This document shows, in pieces, positions 1-10,087 of a stretch of 64,000 bases of DNA; the stretch's first letter is position 1; each line of letters begins with the position of its first letter. The notes beneath the pieces were generated by a model. The model saw only the letters and a program-made list of their open reading frames with translations, did not search any database and was not told where the DNA came from. Position numbers and translations under genes: made by a program. Source of the stretch: Turritopsis dohrnii (Eukaryota; Cnidaria; Hydrozoa; Anthoathecata; Oceaniidae); the NCBI GenBank assembly GCA_027922465.2, contig BQMF02000008.1:1736001-1800000 (forward strand), given 5' to 3'.

Positions 1-1516
1 AATCTCAAGGATACACATACGGTGGTGGTTATGGTATGAGAGGAAATTATCAATCTGACACCTTTGTAAGTGGTATTGAAGATGTGACAGGCAATGCCTT
101 TCAGTCAGTTGGTAGTGTCATACAAGCCTTCAGTTCAGTTAGTATGATGTTGGAATCCACTTTATTTGCAATGCAGAACTCAATTCATGCATTAGCCAGT
201 AAGATCTATTCAAACCTTTTTGATGTTTTCATTCTGAGGTTTTTTTTAGCAACAAACATTTTTGTCACAGGAATATTCTCCACCTGTACACGAACTTTGT
301 ATGAGATATTATGGAATGGATGACATCCTTCATTCTCTTGCAATTCATAGAAATTAAAATCAGAAAAAAAACATGTTAATCTATGTTAATCCTTTGGAAC
401 TGTTCAAGCCATTCAAATTGTACGAAGTGTTGTTTTGTATAGTGCATCCTTTCACTCTAGGTGTTGCAGATCAGTTCAGTCATTTGAGGCTTCATCTTAT
501 CAATAGTGGTATATCATTTTTAAGAACAATTAAGTATTACTTTCGCAAATTCTTGGTTCTATTTCGATTAAAGCATCATTCAAAAGACGACGAGTACCTT
601 TTGGGTAAGTATAATAAGATTGTTAGCCTAGAAAATCGTTTTTGATTGCGGCAAATAAGCGCATATAGATATTCAAAAATCATTCGGCTGATCTGAAAGT
701 TTATTTCTAGAGAGTGCATTTCGAGGCTCATCTGCTGCAGAAAGTAAAAACTTGGCGATTGTTTTGTTCTTCGCTTTTGTTGTTGGAACACCTTTAATAA
801 TGTGGAGACTGTTGCGAAGTGTTATTTCCGATAAAGAGTCAAACTCAGAATGGCACAAAGGTATTTTTGTGCTGTTTTCTCTTGTTTTGCCTAACCAGTT
901 TATTAAAAACACTTGCTATGAAATTGTACCAATGACGTTCTGTTAGGGATCGGCGAGCATTTTCTCGCAGAAGTAACATATGACTATACTGCAGAGAACA
1001 GAGATGAACTTTCATTAAACGCTGGTGATATTATCCGCATTGCACCAATCAGGAGACAACCGAAAATTCGAGGGTGGATTCTAGCTGCTGATGGTGAAAA
1101 GCAAGGCATTGTTCCAGCCAACTATATCAAGGTTCACCATGATTTATTTCTGTGCAATTCTAAGTTTTCTTGAATTTTGATGGGTCATCAATTTTGGTAG
1201 TTTTCTGCTCAGAGCGGAGGTCAATATGAGGAAATGATCTTCTTTTGACCCTTCCATGCAATTTTTTTGATCGATATCTTTATCTGCAAATTAATTCTTT
1301 TTCTTTTTTCATATACATTGAAAATTGAAGTCCCTTTTTTCGGATTTTTAGATTCTGGGCAAAAATCGACCAACTAGAAAAATGAATTTATTAGAAAACG
1401 AAAGCGAACCACAATCAGATGTGGCTGCAGGCGCACTTAAAGTCAATGATGAACAAGACGAACATTTGAGTGACGAGTTAGTTAAAGATACTGAAAATGA
1501 AGAGTCGATTTTTTGA
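1..1516 (+). CDS. PEX13: Peroxin-13 (PEX13), 3' part; 5' end lies outside the window
   Basis: PEX13 is a peroxisomal membrane protein of the docking/translocation complex that binds PEX14 and the PTS1 receptor PEX5. Visible exons are 3-198, 461-604, 711-860, 947-1131 and 1352-1516; all junctions are GT..AG and the phases close to 279 residues plus stop. Family landmarks in order: a Gly/Tyr-rich stretch (YTYGGGYGM) at the left edge, the conserved block with SVSMMLEST, a VADQFSHL helix region, a hydrophobic membrane segment in exon 3 (LAIVLFFAFVVGTPLIMW), then an SH3 domain filling exon 4 (ALYDY-type start TYDYTAENRDE, conserved W in RGWILA, end PANYIK). Exon 5 begins ILGK, as in vertebrate PEX13, and ends in an acidic tail. 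The N-terminal part is off-window, so the start was not seen. Exon 4 to 5 is joined at AAG|gt with acceptor tag at 1349-1351. Confidence 0.93.
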
Positions 1517-1842
1517 CCAGCAACGAAAGTTCTTTTTTTAGTTATTATTTTCTTTAAAATTACAACAATATTTGTGAATTTTCTTAGAGTTTACAATAGC
1601 TAACATATTTCGTTGCTATAGTTCTTGCTGGACGTAAGAAGCTCTTTTTTTATTATTATTATTAAAGAGAGGCTTTTTATTCGTCTTTCACCTTCCTAAG
1701 AAACTCTAGAAATTCATTAGGAAGCTTTGCAAGAAGAAACTAGGAAACATGTGCCTCTCACTCATGAGAATGTTTCATAATGAGAAGATCTGAAGTATTG
1801 AAATTTCAACAGAGCTTTCATTAAATCAGAACCTTTACTTTA

Positions 1843-2273
1843 GGACAGCTAAATACGACCGCATATAATCGCCTTGTCAATTAAAAATAAATGTGTGGCA
1901 TACTGAATTAAATGCAGCAGACTTTGTCGAATAAAATGACAATCTTCGACATAAATTCAGCATCAATTTATACACCTGCAAAACAGTCGAGTTTAATAAC
2001 AGCTTGATAGAAAAAAAATGTGAAAATAATGTATGAAATGATAAGACCTTGGGACTAGCAATCTTGCTTGGTTAATTTTTTTAAAATGTTAAAACAAATA
2101 AATGCGCGTTTTGATTAAGTAGATATGAGAACGGTAATAAATTCATGAGATATTTATGTGGCTTTTAAGGTCAAATCGAATTTTATCTAACTATCGCATA
2201 TTTTTGTCAAATTTTACCCGACTAAAAGTAACTTAATTCGACATGGCGATTATGCGACTGTATAAAGCTGTCC
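1843..2273. mobile_element. MITE with TTA target duplication (PIF/Harbinger-like)
   Basis: The ends are imperfect inverted repeats of about 33 bp (left begins GGACAGCTAAATACGACCGC, right complement begins GGACAGCTTTATACAGTCGC). Both ends are flanked by TTA (1840-1842 and 2274-2276). A 3-bp TTA duplication fits PIF/Harbinger MITEs. No coding capacity is seen. It lies downstream of PEX13 and covers a possible AATAAA at 1886-1891. Confidence 0.72.
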
Positions 2274-2445
2274 TTAAGAAATGCTCTTGAACCCAAGAAT
2301 TTTATTTTCCAAGAAAACAAAGAACAAGAAATGGAGAAGCGTAACATTTCGTTCTTTTTTCATTTTCCAAAAATCTTAATGGAGTATTTGATATGCTTCT
2401 TTTTTAGTCAGGTTAGCTGAATACCTTCAGAAAAACAATGATGCG

Positions 2446-2510
2446 ACAATAATAATAATAATGACATTATAATTATATATTGTTCATATTATTATATTAT
2501 TACGATGAAT
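2446..2510. repeat. AT-rich simple sequence
   Basis: A run of ATA/ATT triplets and AT dinucleotides with low complexity, in the intergenic stretch between PEX13 and the secreted-protein gene. Apart from this and the MITE, nothing else is recognised between 1517 and 2882. Confidence 0.7.
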
Positions 2511-2882
2511 TAAACAACAAAATGTGTTTGTTTTTCGCACGTGTTCTCAACCTGTTGTGATTTTGTATTTTTTTGACCGAGTTGTAATACCATGGTAGCG
2601 TATCTTAAAATTGGGAAGAATTTTTATCGCAGCGATAAAAGAACTAAATATCTGCATGTAAGTTTTTTTTCGGAAAGGCATGATTTTATATTTGATAAAG
2701 AGCCGAATAAAATTTCAACGGATGGATACTCAGTTTGATTTGCTAGTGGTAAATAAACAATAACCCATAATAACCATAAATGTTCGAAGCGTACGATTAA
2801 GGTGAAACATCTGCTGTTTTCTGTGAAGTAATACATTTAAAAAAATCTTCAGATTGGGTCAAGGTTTTCATAACTCAAAAAC

Positions 2883-5800
2883 ATGTTGTCGATTGCAACA
2901 ATATTATCTGTTATTTTTCTCGTGCGTTGTCATGAAATTGACAGAAGCCATGCATTCAGAGCTCACATCAACCAGCTGAAGGATGTAGTAAACGTCATGG
3001 CCGTCGAGATTGTTGATGATAGCACTGAATTAATGTTATCTGATTTAAAAGGATTGATGAAAATTGAACTGGAAAAGAAGTACCCTGGAAAGAAACCCAA
3101 ACTGTGTAAGTCATAGTTTATTAATGTTCATTTTTGTCGTTACATGAAAAATATTTTGATTTAAAAACTATTTTCTTATAGCCGAAGACGAAGAAGGAGA
3201 AGAAAAGCTTGGGAAATTAGAACTCGAGATTTTAACCAAGTCTAGATTGGAAAGAGTACAAAATAACGTGATCAACATTGTGTTGGCTGTTGTTAAACAT
3301 TGTCGTGGGGATAAAGATAAGATTTTGGGAAAGTTATTGGGAAAACTTAAAGGAAAAAGAAGCAAACGATCGGCAGGTAAAGATTATAATATATTAAAAT
3401 TAATTCATTATGTAAAGCTATGTGAACATGGCTCAGCAAGGTCTATTGCCAAATAGATCGAGGAATGACATTCTTTATTGCTATATTTTCGTATCATTTT
3501 CAGAAATAAAATTATGCATACAATTTCCAAAGCATTAACCGCTGATTCTGTTATCTTAAAGGAGTGGTATCGTCATTTCAAATTTTATGACAAACTTTAG
3601 TTTAAAAAATGTGTAGTTAGCCTGCGTTGAAACTTTGTTTAAAAACGTTTTACTTCCGAAGATATTGAGTTTTTTATTATTTTATAAACCCCCGTCTTCT
3701 TTTCTGATGAAAAACGTGTGACGTCATTGAAGAAGTTTCATTTATTTTTATTTGTTATGTCGGTGCAAAGGAGCGTACTAGTTTTTCATGTTTTCAAAAA
3801 TCATGAGTGAGAATTCAAGTGAAGAGGAATCAGATGTTCTCAGCGAAGATGAAGAATGTAGCAATGAGTTTTATTCAAGGATTTAGCGGTTTAAGCCATA
3901 TAGTTTTGACCCAGTTGCTGTAAAGAACATGAAGAAGTCCGAATGATGATTTTGATGATGCTGACGAAAATGCTTTACCGGAGTTCGCAACAAATGTAGA
4001 AATGTAGAGAAATTGATTGTTCTGGTTGCAAAGAAGTTTATGCGATTGAAGACGATAAATTTCAAAATAAATTTTTGTACAAATCAAAACGAAAAAAAAA
4101 AAATACATGCAATATTGAGTTGATCATTGATCGTAGTAAAATTCATGTATTAAAAGTTAACGTTTTTCCAATTTTCCGTTTCAGGTGAAAATTGTGTAAC
4201 ATCAGTGCAGGAGTTCAAGAATCAATAGCTCATTCTATGAAAACAATAAGGAAATAATCGGTGAAACGGAATAATATTCAAATTCCCACTTTGAAGAGAA
4301 ACATGAAAACAAAAATCGAAAAAACACTTGCACACAGAAAGTAAAAGTTCACCTATGTATAACGAAAAATGTAGATAAAACACTAAAGTAAAACTCCTTA
4401 TAACATGTTTACCATTAAACTTCTTCCAAAACACGATTCTTTAAAATTTTAGTGACGTAAAGATGGAAGATTGGCCTCGCTTCAACTTTGAAATCCATAT
4501 TTTTTTTAAATATGAATTTTAGGTAATCTAAACAAACTGATGTTCTGTCCTTTGGTTGAGTCACTGTCACATCCAACAGCAGCACAAATAACCATGTTTT
4601 TCATTAGATTTAAAAAGAATACTTAGTTATTGCTTGAATTTCAAAGAACACTCGCTCGATTTGAATGCAAAACATCGCATCAACACTGAATATAACTTCT
4701 TCAATGACGTCACATAATTATTACTAATTTATTCAGCGTTTTAAGCCTATGTTTTAAAGTGGCATTTTATAGCGAAAAAAAGATTTTTTTTGCCAAATTA
4801 AATTTATTTTGTAGTATCTACATTAAAACAAGGAATATTATGACACCACTCCTTTAATAAAAAAATCGTATGAGATATTACAATGATATTATGAAGACAA
4901 TGAGAAGGAAAGGGGGTTGATAACCAACAGACGAAAACTTTTTGAGTCAATAATTTCAAAATCGTCTTTACCCTCTTCGTTCTGGTCACCGTATAATTCG
5001 TACAATTCGACTGCTTACTTTTCTTGGTCATTTTATAGGCGGGGATTGTTTAAAAGACAACCCTCATAAAGCCGATCTACTGGATACGCTTGGAGACTTT
5101 GAAGAAAAACTTTTGAAGAGTTTCAAAATGGTTTCAAACAACCTGATTAAAAAATTGGACCTTTTATTTAAAAGTTCATATGGTAAGGCATTTTTCTTGA
5201 ACCTATCATTTGTATTAGTACTTGAAATGCAGAAACCACCACGTTCTTTTGCCTTTTTTTGTTTCCGGCCATGAAATTTTAAAAGTAGTGAAAAGCATTT
5301 CGCAAGAAAAATAATGGAAAACTTTTAAAAATGCTTTTGTCCACCAACTGCCCATACTCCTGTTACCTTATCGGGGGGGGAAAAAGTCGGGGAAAATTTT
5401 AGTCACCTAAGGAAATGTTAGTCACTTTTCCCCGACCAATTTTTGAAATTAGTCACTTTTCCTTGACGAATTATCTTCAATAAAAGAAGAAAATAATCAA
5501 GATATTACACAATAACGTCTGATTTATTGTATACCTTATCGGGGAAAAAAAAGTCGGGGAAAATTTTTGGTCGGGTGCAGAAAAGTCGGGGGAAAATTTG
5601 ATCGGGAAATATTAGTCACCTCCCAAACAAATTGGTCACTTTTCCCCGACTTTTTCCCCCAATAAGGTATACTCTGTCACGTGAAAAGTTCCACATAGAT
5701 TTTGTGCATGCACTGTTGTTTCGGACATCCCTTTGGTAGCAATGGTACTAGAATTGAGTTTCAGTTTTGACAGTCGCAACCAATTACTATGATCACTGTT

Positions 5801-7024
5801 TTCAATCCAGTAAGTTTAAACAATAAGAAGATGAGCATCCTGTTTCAGTAAAAAAATGTGTAAGCAAAACATCTATCTATCAGCTTCGATGTCTTCATAA
5901 CAAATAGTGTGGGTGTTAATGAGAGTGTATTTTAACGTGGTTATGGGAATGAGATGAATCTTTTAACTAAGAATCTTTTTGAAACACCATGTTGTTATAA
6001 GACTTGATGACTTCTTTTAGATTTTGAAAAAGACTTTTGGAAACGTGAGAATGACATTCGCGAATTATCTGGTGGTCGAACTAAAGAAGCTGTTGATATA
6101 ATTGAAAATATCATTGGACTCATGATTCATGACTCTGAATCAATTGACAACAAAGGAAAGAACTTGGGTGAGGGAACTTTTATCGTTATTTTGTTGTTCA
6201 AGTCTGTTGTTATAATTTTAAAACATTTTCCTGGTTTTCTTCAAAACATGTTCAAAAGTCTTTGAGATTCACTGCATTCACTTTTCGCACAAATAGAAAA
6301 ACGATTTATAAATAGACCAGTAAAATTTAGGAACCCTTAACACGGTGAATAGTGGAAAGCCATTTTTAATATGAACATACAAAAGACAAGTGAATAGAGT
6401 AAAGAAAAGGAAAATGGAATTTGCATGAGTTAGTTTGAATGGAGTTGGCTATTTTCGAATAGTTGTAAACTTAGGGGCTGTTCATATGGAGGTGAGCTGG
6501 ACCGGTTAGCCGGGCTAGCTCACTTAGCAGAGATCTCACTGTTGTTAAGAAATCTTTATAAAAATAAATTGTGTTCATATGAAAAGCGGGCTAGCTCACT
6601 TAAGTGAGATCTCATTTCATTTGACCGGGATCTAACCTAGGTGAGATGAAATTTGTTCATATGAACAGATCAGCCCGGTTTGGTGGGATAGATTTTAGAC
6701 AAGTGCGCATGCGTCGAAATTCGAATTATTGTTTATGTGATTTTAAAAACATTCTCCAGCCCGGTTAAGTGGGATGAGAAAAGCCATACGCTGGGTGAAT
6801 TTCATCTCATTCAAGTGAGCCAGCTCACCTCCATATGAACAGCCACTTACTTAACGTTTGTATTTTTCGATTTAGATGAGTTGGCGGAGAAAATAAACGA
6901 TGCCATTTTCAAGAAAGATATGGATGGCGCGAAAAAGGTCAAAGAGAGCATCAAAAAATCTGTCGAGAAGACAGAAAAACTGTATAATGACGTAGAAAAG
7001 TTGGTGTTAAAACAACACGAATGA
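2883..7024 (+). CDS. Secreted, helix-rich protein of unknown function, five exons, furin-type site
   Basis: I do not recognise this family. Exons 2883-3105, 3182-3376, 5039-5182, 6021-6167 and 6876-7024 splice with GT..AG sites and close to 285 residues plus stop. Every intron is phase 1. Residues 1-16 (MLSIATILSVIFLVRC) form a typical signal peptide. The rest is highly charged and predicted helical by eye (Lys/Glu/Asp-rich with regular Leu/Ile/Val), with few cysteines (one each in exons 2 and 3). RSKR at about residues 134-137, at the end of exon 2, is a furin-type cleavage motif, so a processed precursor is plausible. An AATAAA lies 55 bp past the stop. The start ATG is the first in the exon and opens directly into the signal peptide. 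Introns 2 to 4 carry transposon copies. Function is open; candidates include a secreted effector, matrix or nematocyst-type protein. Confidence 0.82.
3505..3510 (+). terminator. Possible intronic poly(A) signal (short isoform)
   Basis: If intron 2 of the secreted-protein gene is retained, exon 2 reads on to a stop at 3454-3456 and meets AATAAA 48 bp later. The surrounding bases (cagaaataaaattat) are the same as those around the main signal at 7079. This could give a 165-residue isoform. Inference only. Confidence 0.4.
3560..4853. mobile_element. Non-autonomous DNA transposon with TTAA target duplication
   Basis: The element begins AGGAGTGGT and ends ACCACTCCT, and is flanked on both sides by TTAA (3556-3559 and 4854-4857), the duplication used by piggyBac and Kolobok. 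A second, inner inverted pair (TGACGTCATTGAAGAAGTT near 3719 and its complement near 4690) supports one unit. Around 3803-4050 there is a decayed frame with an acidic Ser/Glu stretch followed by RFKPYSFDPV and a broken Cys cluster, faintly like the P2X7-type zinc domain often found in transposon proteins. That match is weak. It sits in intron 2 of the secreted-protein gene. Confidence 0.7.
5366..5667. mobile_element. MITE with TA target duplication and internal TIR copy
   Basis: Left end CCTTATCGGGGG followed by AAAAAGTCGGGGAAAA; right end is the complement (CCTTATTGGGGGAAAAAGTC). TA flanks both ends. A second copy of the left end starts near 5535, so two insertions or an internal duplication are present. 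It lies in intron 3 of the secreted-protein gene. Confidence 0.65.
6474..6845. mobile_element. PIF/Harbinger-like MITE
   Basis: A perfect 25-bp inner inverted repeat (GGCTGTTCATATGGAGGTGA...) at both ends, with TTA on each side (6471-6473 and 6846-6848 region). The interior repeats GGGCTAGCTCACTTA-like words in both orientations, so the whole unit can fold back. It lies in intron 4 of the secreted-protein gene. Confidence 0.8.
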
Positions 7025-7078
7025 ACACCATGTATCAAGGAAAAAAGTCTTCACTTATGTAGTTTGTTTTCATCCAGA

Positions 7079-7084
7079 AATAAA
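7079..7084 (+). terminator. Poly(A) signal AATAAA of the secreted-protein gene
   Basis: Canonical AATAAA 55 bp after the stop codon at 7022-7024, in an A/T-rich context. Confidence 0.65.
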
Positions 7085-7194
7085 ATTATAGCGAAGAAAA
7101 TCCTCACGAAACCACAACAAACTTACATTACATTGTCATTTTTACTGACCACTTATTTCATTTTCTCTGTTTCGTAACAGTTGAGATCATAAAA

Positions 7195-7620
7195 ACATTA
7201 TCGCGAGAGAAACTTTGGCTAATTTCGCGAATTTTAACCTTTTTCGCGAAAGTTTATCTCGCGAAAAATTTGAATCGTTCATTCGTCAAAGTTTATCTCG
7301 CGAAATTTTGCTAGTTTTTCAATTCGTTTTTGATGGAGTCTTTTAATGATTTAGATGATAAACATTCTTCGTAACTACATAGCATTACATTAGAATTGTT
7401 AAGCAGATGCAAATTCAAATATGTTTGTAATTAATTTTCGTCAATTTTCTGTAACAATAAATCCTTGGTTTCCTAAACTTATCCTAAATTATTTAAAAAA
7501 TTTCTTCATTTGCGAAAGTTTATCTCGCGAAAATTAAGCAATTTCGCGAAAGTTTATCCAAAACATTTCGCCAGTTTTTCAGCTCGCGAAAGTTTCTCTC
7601 ATGAAAGTTTCTCGAATAAA
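7195..7620. repeat. CGCGAAAGTTTATCTCGCGAAA repeat cluster (degenerate fold-back element)
   Basis: The motif TTCGCGAAAGTTTATCTCGC and variants occur at least six times in both orientations. The outer ends (ATCGCGAGAGAAACTTT left; GAAAGTTTCTCGAATAAA right) form an imperfect inverted repeat. This looks like a decayed MITE with a subterminal repeat array. No gene is seen here. Confidence 0.55.
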
Positions 7621-7927
7621 GTATGTGTAAAAGAAAAATAGTAACTTTTAATGAACTCCTAGGTTCAGCCAACTTAAAATTTAAATTATCGAGTAAAAAC
7701 AAAAAACGTTCTACTGGAAAGTCACGATACAAACAGTCACGTGGTACAAATTAAATACTAGAAAAAGTTCAAAATCAATGGCGTTAACACACTTGCAAAA
7801 CTAGATTTGTCTATAATCGTACCTGGTCTGTTACAAAAGTATCAGCATTAACTGTTTGTTTCAATATTTTTTGACTAGCATACTTTCGAAAAGCTTGATA
7901 TTGTATCATAAACGTGCTGTTTTTATA

Positions 7928-8205
7928 TAGTGTGTTTCATAATGTTGGAAACAGTAATTTTAAAGTTGTTTTTTTAAATGAATGTAATTAAACCATGTGT
8001 TAATCGGCCATTAAAAATTTAATTACATTTCTCCAAGACATTTTCCTTCATTTTTCAAAAACCACTTTTTCATTTTTCACAAAAATATCCTAGCCAAAAG
8101 AACTTGAAAGTGGCTTTCCACCAATGTAAAAATTATTTTGAAATTCGGTATTCATTTAAAAAAACGACTTTAAAATTTCCATTTCCAACATTATGAAACA
8201 CACTG
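7928..8205. mobile_element. Mariner-type MITE (TA target duplication)
   Basis: Ends are inverted repeats of about 24 bp (GTGTGTTTCATAATGTTGGA left, complement at the right), flanked by TA. The corresponding 3' flanks of LYPLA-B and LYPLA-C lack this segment, so it inserted into copy A's flank after the A/B duplication. Confidence 0.7.
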
Positions 8206-8923
8206 TATTTTTGTAAGAGACCCTACCCATCATAATTACACCATTTCATTTCGAGTTCATTAAGTAAATATCATAGAAACTGCAGGTCAAAACAGTTATT
8301 TTTGCGGAACAATTACAGCGACAATGTCACACGAATGCAACAAAACGATGTCTATCAATCTGTCTTTGGTAATATTGTACTTAAGAAACTCTTCACGTCC
8401 GCCATTTCCTACAAGAAAAAAGAGGGCTTACAAATTGTGAAAATACAATAAATTTTACCACAGGCTCCTGAATAATTTTAGACAAAATTCATTTCTTAAA
8501 TATTTCACATCAAATCAATACCGATAATACTGGACACAAAAATGTGGAACAGAAAATACAAACCTTAAAATTCGTGCTATGTTGCAAACCATCATATGTA
8601 TTGAAAGTAATGTTTTTGTAATGTGACTTTAGTAGTTCATTTGCCATAACACCATAACGATAATTCACCACAGAATTCGCATTACCTACGTGTAGAATAC
8701 CTTGTGTTGCTGCTATATGTCATATACAAAACAACTTTCAGGTTATGTTTTTGGAATAAGCAATTTTACTCCATCTTCACCTTTCACAACATGATTTTAC
8801 CTTATAGAGTCGAATGATTTGGATGAGGCAGATATGAAAGAGAAGAAGCAGAACAAGATAAACCCAAAAGTCATATTGTTTATGTTAGAATTCCACATTA
8901 ACGGAAAGATTTTAAAAGGCATT

Positions 8924-10087
8924 TGTTATGCCCCACTTTGTAATTTTTGCCCCACTTTGTAATTTCTGCCCCACTTTGTAATTTCTGCCCCACTTTAAAA
9001 TTTTCTTGCCTCACTTTGTAATTTTCTAGCTGCACCACTTTGTAATTACTACTTACCCCACTTTGTAATTTGTGATCCTATTTTACCTGATTTTTTCCTG
9101 GTGTCTATACGGGAGATGACTATCTTTAGAGTATTCCATTTTCTTGCGCATGCTCATTGAGTAAGAAGAAACCTAATTGACTCACTAATTATCAGTTTGT
9201 CGGCTTCATTAGTTCACAATGTGATGGTAACATTTTGATATTCTTTAGCACATGCGCAGTAGGAAAAACGCGATTATCTCGCTAATTATCAATTTATAGC
9301 TGTCGGCTTCATTAATATGCAAGGAATGGGAACATTTCTGTATTCTTTAGCGCATGCGCAGTAGGAAAAACGCAATTATCTCGCTTATTATCAATTTATT
9401 GCTGTCGGTTTCATTAGTATGCAAGGCAATGGTAAATTTTGTATTCTTTAGCGCATGCGCAGTAGGAAAAACCCAATTATCTCGCTAATTATCAATTTAT
9501 AGCTGTCGGTTTCATTAGTATGCAAGGCAATGGTAAATATTTTGTATTCTTTAGCGCATGCGCGATAGCAAAAACGCAATTATCTTGATAATTATCATTC
9601 TATAGCTGTCGGTTTAATTTGCTTACAAAGTAAATTTTCTTGCAAAACTTTTCTACTTGAATGAGTGGTCGATCTTAACATTTTACAAAGTATACATCAA
9701 CAGGTAGAATGTTAACGGAGAAAGAATGTAAACTGTACGTGTATGCACTGCACAAGAATAAAGCTTCGTATTGTTGATTGTTAAAGTTTTTCTTCAACAA
9801 CACTAACAAATCATAAACTATGCGTACGCAAAATGTAGTATGAAAATGATGATTACAGTTACGAAAAATCACTTCCAAATTCGAAATCACCACCTTCCAC
9901 TTGTTCTTTGTGCGAGTTTTGTGAAATTTGAAGAACTTTAAAAAATTGGTCCAAATTTGGCCAAAATTACCCAGTTTAGTGACGTTATTTGGGGCAGGTA
10001 GTAATTACAAAGTGCTGCAGCTAAAAATTACAAATTGGGGCAAGAAAATTACAAAGTGGGGCAGAAATTACAAAGTGGGGCATAACA
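8924..10087. mobile_element. TIR element with 5-bp target duplication GCATT and TIRs made of tandem 20-mers
   Basis: Ends TGTTATGCCCCACTTTG and its complement, flanked by GCATT at 8919-8923 and 10088-10092. The orthologous positions of LYPLA-B (17641-17646) and LYPLA-C carry a single GCATT, giving a true empty site. Each terminal region is a row of GCCCCACTTTGTAATTTCT units, about six at the left and four at the right in opposite orientation. The interior is a minisatellite plus unique sequence without a transposase. A 5-bp duplication with a TG..CA terminus does not identify the superfamily for me. Confidence 0.82.
9133..9650. repeat. Minisatellite, about 102-bp unit, five copies
   Basis: Units start with TTCTTTAGCGCATGCGCAGT at 9241, 9343, 9444 and 9547 (spacing 102, 101, 103), with a diverged first unit near 9138. 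Each unit has an AATTATCTCGCTAATTATCA part and a GCTGTCGG part. It lies inside the GCATT-flanked element. Confidence 0.85.

Noticed and set aside
36..323. 95-codon frame taken as one exon
   Set aside because: The PEX13 similarity stops at residue HALA, exactly at a GTAAGA donor (199); the remaining codons are intron.
8930..9075. Regularly spaced 20-mers that look CRISPR-like
   Set aside because: They are TIR building blocks: they recur inverted at 10030-10085, have near-identical spacers, and the genome is eukaryotic.
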